35,835 nucleotides of DNA from Rhizobium sp. Q54 (GTDB taxonomy: Bacteria > Pseudomonadota > Alphaproteobacteria > Rhizobiales > Xanthobacteraceae). Position numbers and translations under genes: made by a program. Below are positions 16,838 to 24,410 of this stretch, in pieces (position 1 is the first letter of the stretch; each line of letters starts with the position of its first letter). Below the pieces are notes generated by a model. It had not been told where the DNA came from. It did no database searches and was given only the letters and a program-made list of their open reading frames with translations. Where the stretch lies: assembly GCA_945907045.1 (NCBI GenBank), contig CAMDSH010000031.1, forward strand, positions 1-35,835, read 5' to 3'.

Positions 16838-17809
16838 TTACGCCTTCACCGGAACGAAGGCGTAGCCGCTGCCGTCCTTCTTGAACGTGCCGGCGCCGGG
16901 CATGCTGTAGTGATAGCCCGTGACCGTCGCCTTGTCGGCGATGGCGCGGTCCATCATCTTGCGGCGGTTGGCTTCCGCCATCGCGGCATCGCTGTCGAAC
17001 ACCGCGTGCCAGCCGGGGTTCTTCGCGAACAGCGCCGGGATGTTGCTCACATCGCCCATCACGATCAGCTGACGGCGGCCGGAGCCCATCACGTAGCTGG
17101 TATGGCCCGGCGTGTGGCCGTTCATCGCAAGCGCGCGAATGCCCGGCACTATTTCCTTGTCGCCCTCGAACTGCTGCACGTTTTTCCAGGTCGGCAGCGT
17201 CGCCTTAATGCGGTTGGCGAGCCCGGCGCCCGCTTGCGGAACGGACGAGCCCGTCCACCACGCCAGCTCCGTTTTCGGCACGTAGATCGCCGCATTCGGA
17301 TAAAGCTGCGCGTTGGTGTCCTTCGCCATCAGGCCGAAGATGTGATCGGGATGGAAATGCGTCACCACGATATTGTCGATCTTGGCGGGATCGATGCCGG
17401 CGGCTTTCATGTTCTTCGAGGCCATCAGACCGGCGGTCGGCTGAACCTGTCCGCCGGTGCCGGCGTCGAACATCGTCGTCTTGCCTTTGATCTTGACCAC
17501 GGTAACCGTGAACGGGATCGGCACGATGTTTTCCGCCAAACCGGCGGCTTTAAGTTCGCCCTTCACCTGATCGAGCGGCGCATTCTTTACGAATCCGTCC
17601 TGCAACTCGCGGTTCCAGATGCCGTCATAGATTTGCGTGACTTCGATGTCGCCGATCTTGAACTTGTGGAAGCCCTTGTCGACCAGCGCGGCATTGGAAT
17701 ATTTCTGCGCCTGCGCCGAGCCTATGAACTCCAGCGGCCCGTCGAGACCGAACGCAGCGGCGGCCGCCGAAGCGGATGCCACGAAATTACGGCGTGAGAT
17801 GTTCTGCAT
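16838..17809 (-). CDS. Tat-exported metallo-beta-lactamase-fold hydrolase
   Basis: A 323-residue metallohydrolase predicted to be periplasmic. The N-terminus holds a twin-arginine signal (S5-R-R-N-F-V, hydrophobic stretch, likely cleavage after SAQA at 34). Metal ligands are visible: HFHPDH (151-156), GHTPGH (231-236), D253 in VMGDVS and a late His in GYHYSMPG (near 300). This late motif and the ending GYAFVPVKA resemble methyl-parathion-hydrolase/lactonase-like members, but the substrate cannot be told. GGGAG lies about 8 bases before the ATG. It is the last gene of the minus-strand RND cluster, or has its own promoter near the tandem repeat at 17831-17848. It is a candidate client of the TatABC system encoded in this window. 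Confidence 0.9.
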   Translation of the reverse strand: MQNISRRNFVASASAAAAAFGLDGPLEFIGSAQAQKYSNAALVDKGFHKFKIGDIEVTQIYDGIWNRELQDGFVKNAPLDQVKGELKAAGLAENIVPIPFTVTVVKIKGKTTMFDAGTGGQVQPTAGLMASKNMKAAGIDPAKIDNIVVTHFHPDHIFGLMAKDTNAQLYPNAAIYVPKTELAWWTGSSVPQAGAGLANRIKATLPTWKNVQQFEGDKEIVPGIRALAMNGHTPGHTSYVMGSGRRQLIVMGDVSNIPALFAKNPGWHAVFDSDAAMAEANRRKMMDRAIADKATVTGYHYSMPGAGTFKKDGSGYAFVPVKA

Positions 17810-17829
17810 TATCGTCGCTCCCTGGACAC

Positions 17830-17850
17830 TCGTTTAAACCGTTCAAACGA
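17830..17850. promoter_or_regulatory. Candidate operator: TCGTTT-N9-AAACGA with tandem CGTTTAAAC/CGTTCAAAC
   Basis: The outer arms TCGTTT (17830-17835) and AAACGA (17845-17850) form an inverted repeat. The inside reads as two 9-base words, CGTTTAAAC (17831-17839) and CGTTCAAAC (17840-17848), with one mismatch. It lies about 20 bases upstream of the hydrolase start codon, where a repressor would block the promoter or ribosome entry. No regulator gene is adjacent, so the binding protein is unknown. Confidence 0.45.
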
Positions 17851-17930
17851 AGAGACCCGCGCTGACAAACACCGGATAAGGCCGGTTGCGTCCATAAGCG
17901 GGGGTATTTTTTATAGTCCGCCGCCGGCGG

Positions 17931-18905
17931 TTAATTCGGATTGGCACCGGCTGCCTTCACAATGGCCGCATTTTCCCCGATTTCGCTTTTGATGCGCGCG
18001 GCGAATTCGCCCGTGCTCATGATCAGCGGCTCCAGGCCGGTTTTCGCGAGCTTTTCCTTTACCGAGGGATTAAGCAGCGCCTTGGCGGTTTCACGATGCA
18101 ATTTCTCGATGATCGCGCGCGGGGTTTTCGCAGGCGCCAACAGCCCAAGCCAGATTTCGTAATTGGAATTGACGTAACCGGCCTCGATCGTCGTCGGTAC
18201 ATTCGGCAGCAGCGAAGAGCGCGTGCGCGTTCCCATCGCCAGCGCCACCAACTTGCCTTCGCGGATGAAAGGCAACGCCGTGTTGATCGGGCAGAAATAG
18301 AAATCCACCCGTCCCGTCATCACCTCGGTCAACGCTTCCGGCCCGCCCTTGAACGGCACATGCACCGCCTCGAACTTCGCCGCATGACGGAAACGTTCGG
18401 CGTTGAAATGCGTGCCGGAGCCGACGCCGACCGACGCGAAGGTGATAGAGCCGGGTTTCGCGCGCGCAGCTGCGACGAATTCCTGAATCGTCTTGAAACC
18501 CTTGTCGGGCGAAATGACGAAAACATTTGGCAAGCCAACGAACGTGATGATCGGGCTAAGGTCGTTAAGCGGATCGTAGTTTAGATTAGCCTGGATGGAT
18601 GGAGCGACGCTGTAAGCGGACGACGTTGCGAGCAGGGTATAGCCATCGGGATCGGCCTTCGCCACCGCATTGGTTCCAATCGTCGTCCCCGCGCCGGGCC
18701 GGTTCTCGACGATGATCGGCTGGCCGAGCTGGTTTGAAAGCTGCTCGAACACGATGCGTGGAACGATGTCGGTGGCGCTGCCGGCGCCGAGTGGAACAAT
18801 CGCCCGGATCGGTTTCGAAGGCCAAGCATCCCCTGCGGATTGTGCAAAAACGCCTGCCTGCGCGGCGGCCATGATTGCCACCGCGGTGCAAATACGCGCG
18901 AACAT
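17931..18905 (-). CDS. Tripartite tricarboxylate transporter (Bug/TctC-type) substrate-binding protein
   Basis: A 324-residue periplasmic ligand-binding protein of the Bug family. A Sec signal peptide covers about 1-21 (MFARICTAVAIMAAAQAGVFA). The mature part begins with WPSKPIRAIVPLGAGSATD and contains the family signatures ENRPGAGTTIGTNAVAKADP and HVPFKGGPEALTEVMTGRVD. The frame is open 306 bases further upstream, but the ATG at 18905 is preceded by GGAGG with 7-base spacing, so the longer form is rejected. No TctA or TctB membrane partners are nearby, so it is an orphan binding protein. It follows the RND pump gene by 64 bases. The ligand is unknown; a sensing role or an unlinked transporter are alternatives. 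Confidence 0.92.
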   Translation of the reverse strand: MFARICTAVAIMAAAQAGVFAQSAGDAWPSKPIRAIVPLGAGSATDIVPRIVFEQLSNQLGQPIIVENRPGAGTTIGTNAVAKADPDGYTLLATSSAYSVAPSIQANLNYDPLNDLSPIITFVGLPNVFVISPDKGFKTIQEFVAAARAKPGSITFASVGVGSGTHFNAERFRHAAKFEAVHVPFKGGPEALTEVMTGRVDFYFCPINTALPFIREGKLVALAMGTRTRSSLLPNVPTTIEAGYVNSNYEIWLGLLAPAKTPRAIIEKLHRETAKALLNPSVKEKLAKTGLEPLIMSTGEFAARIKSEIGENAAIVKAAGANPN

Positions 18906-18969
18906 ATTTCCCCCTCCCAACATGTCCGGCGTTGAGACCTTGCCCGGTCCCGCCGCGCGGTCTTGAGCC

Positions 18970-21900
18970 TTACTCCGCCGCGACGACGCGCGGCTTTTCC
19001 GATTCCGGAACTTCCGACAGCTGCGGCTCGAGCCGGTGCTTGAGCATGCGGTCGAAGCGGTCGAGATAGAGATAAACGACCGGCGTGATGTAAAGCGTGA
19101 GAAGCTGCGAGAGGCACAACCCGCCGACCACCGCGATGCCGAGCGGCTGGCGCAATTCCGCGCCCGCGCCGGTGCCGAGCGCGATGGGGAGCGCGCCGAA
19201 AATGGCGGCAAACGTCGTCATCATGATGGGCCGGAAGCGCAACAGGCACGCTTCGCGGATTGCGGCTTCCGCCGACAAGCCGACGCGGCGGCGCTCGATG
19301 GCGAAGTCGATCATCATGATCGCGTTCTTCTTCACGATGCCGACCAGCATGACGATGCCGATCATCGCGATCACCGACAAATCCATCCGGAATATAATCA
19401 GCGTGAGGAGCGCGCCGATGCCCGCCGACGGCAGGCCGGAAATGATGGTGATGGGATGGATGAAGCTTTCATACAGAATGCCGAGCACGACGTAGGCGGC
19501 GAAAATCGCGGCCAGCACCAGAATGCCCTGCCCGCGCAGCGAGTCCTGAAACACCTGCGCCGATCCTTGGAAGCCCGAGCTGACCGTCGCCGGAAGGCGG
19601 CTTTCGCGTTCGATCTTCTGAATGGCATCGGTGGCCTGGCCAAGCGAATAGCCGGGCGCAAGATTGAACGAGATGGTCACCGCCGGCTGCTGACCCTGAT
19701 GGTTGACCTGCAGCGGGCCGACCGACGGCACCAGCCGCGTCACCGCGGATAGCGGTATCGCCGTTCCGGACGGAACGCCCGAGCCGGCAATGCCGCCGCC
19801 GGGCGCAACCGTGCCGCTTGCGCTGGGAGCGCCGCCGCTGGTGTTAGTCTTGACGAAGATTTTCGTCAGCGCGGACGGATCGGTCTGGAACTCCGGCAGG
19901 CTTTCCAAAATCACCTGATAATCGTTCGCCGGCGTGTAGATCGTCGCCACCTGGCGCGAACCGAAGGCGTTGAACATTTCCTGTCGTATCTGATCGACGG
20001 TGATGCCGTAGACCGCCGCCTTCTCGCGATCGACCTCGACCAGCATCTGCGGATTTTTGACGTAAAGATCGGCGGTGACATCGCGCAAGCCATCGAGGCT
20101 AGCGATCTTGTCGCGCAGTTCGGGCGCCAGCCGGTAAAGCGTTTCGGTGTCGCTCGATTGCAGCGTGTACTGGAATTCGCTCTTCGAAATGCGCCCGGTG
20201 ATGTTGATGTTCTGCACGTTCTGGAAATAGACCGCCATGCCGGGGACGACATTGGCGAGGCGGCGCAGACGCTGAATAACCTCGGTCGATGTTTCGGAGC
20301 GCTCGTGCTTTGGCTTGAGCGCGATGAACAGGCGGCCGTAATTCGTCGTCGGGTTCGGGCCGCCGGCGCCGACGGTGGAGTTGAGATAATCGATCGCCTT
20401 GTCTTTGCGGAGGATGTCGGCGACCTGCCTTTGCAGCGCGACCATCGCCGTGAAAGAAGCGTCCGTCGGCCCCTCGGTGGTGGCGGAAATAAAGCCGGTG
20501 TCTTCGGTCGGGAAGAAGCCTTTCGGGATCACGGCGTAGATCGCAACCGATCCGAACAGCGTCGCGATGGTGACCCACAACATTACCGGCTTGTGCGCCA
20601 GCACCTTGTCGAGCGACCACTCATAGGCCCGCAGCCAGCTTTTGAACATCGCCTCGAAGATGCGCAGCACGGCGTTCTGCTTCTCGCCTTCGTGATGCGC
20701 CTTGAGAACGCGCGCGCACAGCATCGGCGTAAGCGTGAGCGAAACGAACCCGGAGACGATAATCGCCACTGCGATGGACACGGCGAATTCACGGAACACG
20801 CGGCCGACCATGCCGCCCATCAACAGCACCGGAATGAACACGGCGATCAGCGAGAAGGTGATCGAGATAATGGTGAAGCCGATTTCGCGCGCGCCCTTGA
20901 GCGCCGCCTCGAACGGCCGCATGCCGCCTTCGATATGGCGCACGATATTTTCCAGCATGACGATGGCGTCGTCGACCACGAAGCCGACGGACAGCGTCAG
21001 CGCCAGCAGCGTCATGTTGTTGACCGAAAATCCGAAGGCATACATCGCAGCGCACGTGCCGATCAGCGATACCGGCACCGCCAGCGCCGGGATGATGGTC
21101 GCCGGCACCGAGCGCAGGAACAGGAAGATCACGAACACGACCAGCACGATGGACAGCATCAGCGTGAACTGCACGTCCTCGACTGAATCGCGAACCGAGA
21201 TCGAACGGTCGTTGAGCACTTCCATGCGGATCGCGGCCGGCACCTGCGCGCGGAATTGCGGCAGGCGGTCGCGCACCGCATCGACCACCGCCACCGTGTT
21301 GGCGTCGGGCTGGCGCTGAATGGCGAGAATGACGGCGCGGTCGCTGGTGTCGGCGTTATTAAACCAGCTCGCGATCTTGTCGTTCTCGACGCTGTCGATG
21401 ATGCGTGCGATTTCGGAAAGTTTGATCGGCGCGCCATTGCGCCAAGCGGCCACGACGTTCTTGTATTCCGCTGCGCGCTCCAGTGCGCCGGAAGCCAGCA
21501 GCGTCACGTTCTGCTTCGGGCCGGACAGCGTGCCGACTGGCGAGCTGGAGTTCGCTTTGGCGACCACGTTACGCACGTCGTCGAGCGAGATGCCGCGCGC
21601 GGCAGCCGCCACCGGATCGACCTGGACGCGAACCGCGAATTTCTGCGAGCCGTAGATGAGAACCTGCGCCACGCCCGGCAGTTGCGAAATCTGCTGGGCG
21701 AGAACGGTCTGACCGTATTCATCGACGGTAGAGAGCGGCAACGTTGGCGAAATCAGGCTGATGTAGAGAACGGGGAAGTCGCCGGGGTTCACCTTGCGGA
21801 AGAACGGCGGTGTCGTCATTTCCACCGGAAGGCGGCGCGCGGCGACCGCGAGCGCGGTCTGCACGTCGAGCGAAGCGCCGTCGATGTTGCGGTTGAGGTC

Positions 21901-22185
21901 GAACTGAATTGTGATCGAGGAAATGCCGAGCGAGGATGACGATGTGAGCGACGTGATGCCGGAAATCGTCGACAGCTGCCGTTCGATCGGCGATGCGACC
22001 GAGGCCGCCATTGTCTCGGCGCTGGCGCCCGCCAATGTCGCCGTGATGCTGATGGTCGGAAAATCCACCGCCGGCAATGCCGCAACCGGAAGGAGCCGGT
22101 AGGCGAAGGCGCCGAAAACGATAAACGACGCTGTGATCAGCGTCGTGAGGACAGGCCGCCGGATACAGGTTTCCGAAAGCGACAT
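18970..22185 (-). CDS. RND multidrug efflux transporter (HAE1, MdtB/MdtC-like)
   Basis: Proton-driven inner-membrane pump of 1071 residues. The N-terminus SETCIRRPVLTTLITASFIV is typical of the MdtBC-like branch. Two halves of membrane helices and periplasmic porter domains are visible. Proton-relay residues are present: the Asp pair in VGFVVDDAIVMLENI and the Lys in VGIVKKNAIMMIDFA. The ATG at 22185 lies one base after the adaptor stop (TGA-G-ATG), so translation is coupled; the 45 codons in frame upstream are rejected. A Gly/Ser/Ala/Pro-rich insertion of about 28 residues (about 778-808, DNA about 19769-19850) sits before PLSAVTRLVP in the periplasmic part. No outer-membrane channel gene is adjacent. 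Substrates cannot be inferred. Confidence 0.96.
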   Translation of the reverse strand: MSLSETCIRRPVLTTLITASFIVFGAFAYRLLPVAALPAVDFPTISITATLAGASAETMAASVASPIERQLSTISGITSLTSSSSLGISSITIQFDLNRNIDGASLDVQTALAVAARRLPVEMTTPPFFRKVNPGDFPVLYISLISPTLPLSTVDEYGQTVLAQQISQLPGVAQVLIYGSQKFAVRVQVDPVAAAARGISLDDVRNVVAKANSSSPVGTLSGPKQNVTLLASGALERAAEYKNVVAAWRNGAPIKLSEIARIIDSVENDKIASWFNNADTSDRAVILAIQRQPDANTVAVVDAVRDRLPQFRAQVPAAIRMEVLNDRSISVRDSVEDVQFTLMLSIVLVVFVIFLFLRSVPATIIPALAVPVSLIGTCAAMYAFGFSVNNMTLLALTLSVGFVVDDAIVMLENIVRHIEGGMRPFEAALKGAREIGFTIISITFSLIAVFIPVLLMGGMVGRVFREFAVSIAVAIIVSGFVSLTLTPMLCARVLKAHHEGEKQNAVLRIFEAMFKSWLRAYEWSLDKVLAHKPVMLWVTIATLFGSVAIYAVIPKGFFPTEDTGFISATTEGPTDASFTAMVALQRQVADILRKDKAIDYLNSTVGAGGPNPTTNYGRLFIALKPKHERSETSTEVIQRLRRLANVVPGMAVYFQNVQNINITGRISKSEFQYTLQSSDTETLYRLAPELRDKIASLDGLRDVTADLYVKNPQMLVEVDREKAAVYGITVDQIRQEMFNAFGSRQVATIYTPANDYQVILESLPEFQTDPSALTKIFVKTNTSGGAPSASGTVAPGGGIAGSGVPSGTAIPLSAVTRLVPSVGPLQVNHQGQQPAVTISFNLAPGYSLGQATDAIQKIERESRLPATVSSGFQGSAQVFQDSLRGQGILVLAAIFAAYVVLGILYESFIHPITIISGLPSAGIGALLTLIIFRMDLSVIAMIGIVMLVGIVKKNAIMMIDFAIERRRVGLSAEAAIREACLLRFRPIMMTTFAAIFGALPIALGTGAGAELRQPLGIAVVGGLCLSQLLTLYITPVVYLYLDRFDRMLKHRLEPQLSEVPESEKPRVVAAE

Positions 22186-22186
22186 C

Positions 22187-23401
22187 TCAGCTTCCCGCTT
22201 TGCGCTCGCGCGGCGCAACCTTCGTTCCGTTCGAAAGCAGCAACTGTCCGTCCGTGACGACGGTCTCGCCGCCCTCAAGGCCTTCGGAGATGACCGTCTC
22301 CTGGCCGACGTTACGCTCAACTTTGACCGGTTGCACCTTCACCGCGCCGTCCTTGACGACGAAGACGTAAGTGCCGGATTGGCTGGCCTGAACGGCGGGT
22401 GTCGGCACCGTCACTGCATCGACGATGCGCAAGGTCAATTGCGTGTTCACCAGCGTTCCCGGCCAGAGGATTTCGCGCGCATTCGGCATCGTCGCGCGCA
22501 CCGTCGCCATGCCGGTCGCGGCATCGATGGTGTTCTCGATCATGGTCACCTGACCGGGCGCGGGGCGCGTATCGCCGGGGATCAAGGCCTCGACGGTGGC
22601 GGTCTCCGCCGCCAGCGCGTTGCGGATGTCGGGCAGAAAGCGTTGCGGGACCGTGAACGAGACGTAGATCGGCGCAATCTGGTTGATGGTGGCGAGCGGC
22701 GCGATGTCGGCGGGCCGAACGAAGTTTCCGACCTTCACGTTCGCCACGCTGATGCGGCCGGAGATCGGCGCGCGGATTGAGCAATAGCTCATCTGCACTT
22801 TAAGCGATTCAATTTGCGCTGCGCTCGACTCCGCGGTCGGGCGCCAGATGTTCACTTGCGTCTTGGCGTTTTGCAGCGTGACCAGGCTGGCCGCGTTCTT
22901 GGCCACCAGATCCGTGTAACGCTCGACATCGCGCTCGTTCTGCTCAAGTTGCGCGCTGGCGCTGCCGAGCACGGCTTCGACGCGCTTAATCTCGGCGGCG
23001 ATGGAGCGGCTGTCGAGTGTGAACAGCAGCTCGCCCTCTTTCACAGTAGCGCCATCGGCGAAATGCACGCCGACGATTTCGGTTTCGAGGCGCGACTTGA
23101 TGGCGACGCTGGCGATCGGGGTCACAGTGCCAAGGCCTTCGACCTGCACCGGTACTTTCTTTTTCTCGGAGATCGCGACTTCCACCGGCACTTGCCGCGG
23201 GCCGCTCGGCGCCTGCGCGACCGCGCCCGAGCTGAACCAGCCACGCAGCAGCAATACGGCAACCAGCAGCACGACCCCTACGCCGCCGGCGAGCCATTTC
23301 CGCTCGATCACGATTGGCTGCTTGATGCCCGGCATGACCGGCAGTTTGATTACCGGCAGCTTGAACTTCGGTAGTTTGATATTTTTTGGCAGCTTGATCA
23401 C
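22187..23401 (-). CDS. RND efflux periplasmic adaptor (membrane fusion protein)
   Basis: A 404-residue HlyD/AcrA-family adaptor that would link the RND pump to an outer-membrane channel. One membrane helix (about 37-53) anchors it. Then follow the split lipoyl domain (VASVAIKSRLETEIVG and later SYCSIRAPISGRISVANVKVG), the alpha-hairpin (SAQLEQNERDVERYTDLVAKN) and beta-barrel regions. The N-terminal tail is unusual: four (I/F)KLP motifs and one IKQP within residues 2-29, encoded by 15- and 18-base DNA repeats. The start codon is GTG at 23401 with no good ribosome binding site close by; an internal ATG after the repeats (residue 23) is an alternative. Its stop couples to the pump gene. Confidence 0.94.
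   Translation of the reverse strand: MIKLPKNIKLPKFKLPVIKLPVMPGIKQPIVIERKWLAGGVGVVLLVAVLLLRGWFSSGAVAQAPSGPRQVPVEVAISEKKKVPVQVEGLGTVTPIASVAIKSRLETEIVGVHFADGATVKEGELLFTLDSRSIAAEIKRVEAVLGSASAQLEQNERDVERYTDLVAKNAASLVTLQNAKTQVNIWRPTAESSAAQIESLKVQMSYCSIRAPISGRISVANVKVGNFVRPADIAPLATINQIAPIYVSFTVPQRFLPDIRNALAAETATVEALIPGDTRPAPGQVTMIENTIDAATGMATVRATMPNAREILWPGTLVNTQLTLRIVDAVTVPTPAVQASQSGTYVFVVKDGAVKVQPVKVERNVGQETVISEGLEGGETVVTDGQLLLSNGTKVAPRERKAGS
23340..23400. repeat. Short tandem DNA repeats encoding KLP motifs of the adaptor
   Basis: Four diverged units starting GG(C/T)AG(C/T)TTGA lie at 23340-23354, 23355-23369, 23370-23387 and from 23388. Unit lengths are 15, 15 and 18 bases, all in frame. Read on the minus strand they give repeated I/F-K-L-P blocks. 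In-frame unit lengths suggest growth by slippage under coding constraint. Confidence 0.75.
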
Positions 23402-23410
23402 TGATTGCCG

Positions 23411-23438
23411 GCCTGGGCCCAGGTGAAGGCGCCCAGGC
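23411..23438. promoter_or_regulatory. Hairpin just upstream of the efflux adaptor start codon
   Basis: GCCTGGGC (23411-23418) and GCCCAGGC (23431-23438) form 8-base arms around a 12-base spacer that also contains most of the palindrome CTGGGCCCAG (23413-23422). On the minus-strand transcript the hairpin ends about 9 bases before the GTG start, where the ribosome binding site should be. It may control translation of the efflux genes. Position-based inference only. Confidence 0.45.
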
Positions 23439-23453
23439 GCTCCCTAATTCCGT

Positions 23454-23471
23454 GGAATCTATTATGATTCC
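23454..23471. promoter_or_regulatory. Candidate operator GGAATC-TATTAT-GATTCC
   Basis: A perfect 6-base inverted repeat (23454-23459 and 23466-23471) with an AT-only spacer sits in the 200-base divergent region between the efflux genes and xthA. It is 53 bases before the adaptor GTG, suitable for a dimeric repressor controlling the pump. No TetR, MarR or other regulator gene is present in the cluster to pair it with. Confidence 0.45.
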
Positions 23472-23601
23472 TTTTGAAAGCGCCGCGTTGTGCGGGCTTT
23501 TAGCATAAACCCGCCGTAAAGTGCATCCTGCGCCACAGACTGGTAAACACCGGACCAGCCGCCTTATTACGGATTAAACGGGCCATCCCCGAAAACCCTG
23601 C

Positions 23602-24393
23602 ATGCTGGTCGCCACCTGGAACGTTAATTCGGTAAGGCTGCGGCTGGGGAACATCCTGGCCTGGCTGGCCGAACGCTCGCCCGACATCGTCTGCCTGCAG
23701 GAGATCAAATGCGTGGATGAGGCCTTCCCCCGCGAGGCTTTCGAGCGGGTTGGCTACAATGTCGCCGTTCACGGACAAAAGGGCTTCAACGGGGTCGCCC
23801 TGCTCTCCAAGGCGCCCTTTGACGAAGTCTCGCCGGGTCTCATGGGCGACGATAGCGACGTACAAGCGAGGTTTATCGAGGCTATTGTGTCGGTAAAGGG
23901 GGGCATATTACGGGTTATTAGCCTGTATTTGCCCAACGGAAATCCGCCGGATACCGACAAATATTCTTATAAAATCAAATGGATGGAAAGGCTGACTGCC
24001 TTTTCACGTGAGCGTCTTAAACTGGAAGAACCATTCCTTTTAGCTGGCGATTTCAACGTCATTCCGGCCCCAAAAGACGCCAAAAGTCCCGGTAATTGGG
24101 TCAATGACGCGCTGTTTTTGCCCAAGACGCGGGAGAAGTATCACGCGCTGACCAATCTCGGCTTCACAGATGCCATCCGCGCTGTCAGCGACGATCCCGG
24201 CCTCTATACCTTCTGGGACTATCAGGCCGGCGCCTGGCCCAAGAACGAGGGCATCCGCATCGACCACATCCTGCTCTCGCCGCAGGCCGCCGACCTGCTC
24301 AAGAGCGCCGGAATCGACAAGCACGTGCGCGGCTGGGAAAAGCCGTCCGACCACGTTCCGGTCTATGTGGATTTGGCGATCGAGCCGCGTTAG
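23602..24393 (+). CDS. xthA: Exodeoxyribonuclease III (AP endonuclease)
   Basis: Base-excision repair enzyme that cuts abasic sites and degrades 3' ends. The 263-residue product has the full EEP-family set: WNVNSVR (6-12), E34 in CLQEIK, NGVALLSK, D150 and N152 in GDFNV, D221-H222 in RIDHIL, and D250-H251 in SDHVPV. In related genomes it follows erpA; here the RND/hydrolase cluster lies between. The middle of the gene (about 23860-24080) has AT-richer codons than both ends; 25 of 60 bases are G/C in 23941-24000. It ends 17 bases from the convergent ExoR-like gene. Confidence 0.96.
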   Translation: MLVATWNVNSVRLRLGNILAWLAERSPDIVCLQEIKCVDEAFPREAFERVGYNVAVHGQKGFNGVALLSKAPFDEVSPGLMGDDSDVQARFIEAIVSVKGGILRVISLYLPNGNPPDTDKYSYKIKWMERLTAFSRERLKLEEPFLLAGDFNVIPAPKDAKSPGNWVNDALFLPKTREKYHALTNLGFTDAIRAVSDDPGLYTFWDYQAGAWPKNEGIRIDHILLSPQAADLLKSAGIDKHVRGWEKPSDHVPVYVDLAIEPR

Positions 24394-24410
24394 CGGCGCG
24401 CGATCACGCG

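Noticed and set aside
17918..17930. GC palindrome after the Bug-family gene as a terminator
   Set aside because: On the minus strand it is followed by A-rich, not T-rich, sequence, so it is not a convincing intrinsic terminator.
18906..19211. 102-codon N-terminal extension of the Bug-family binding protein
   Set aside because: It overlaps the RND gene, is Ser/Arg-rich shadow sequence, and the ATG at 18905 has a strong ribosome binding site and signal peptide.
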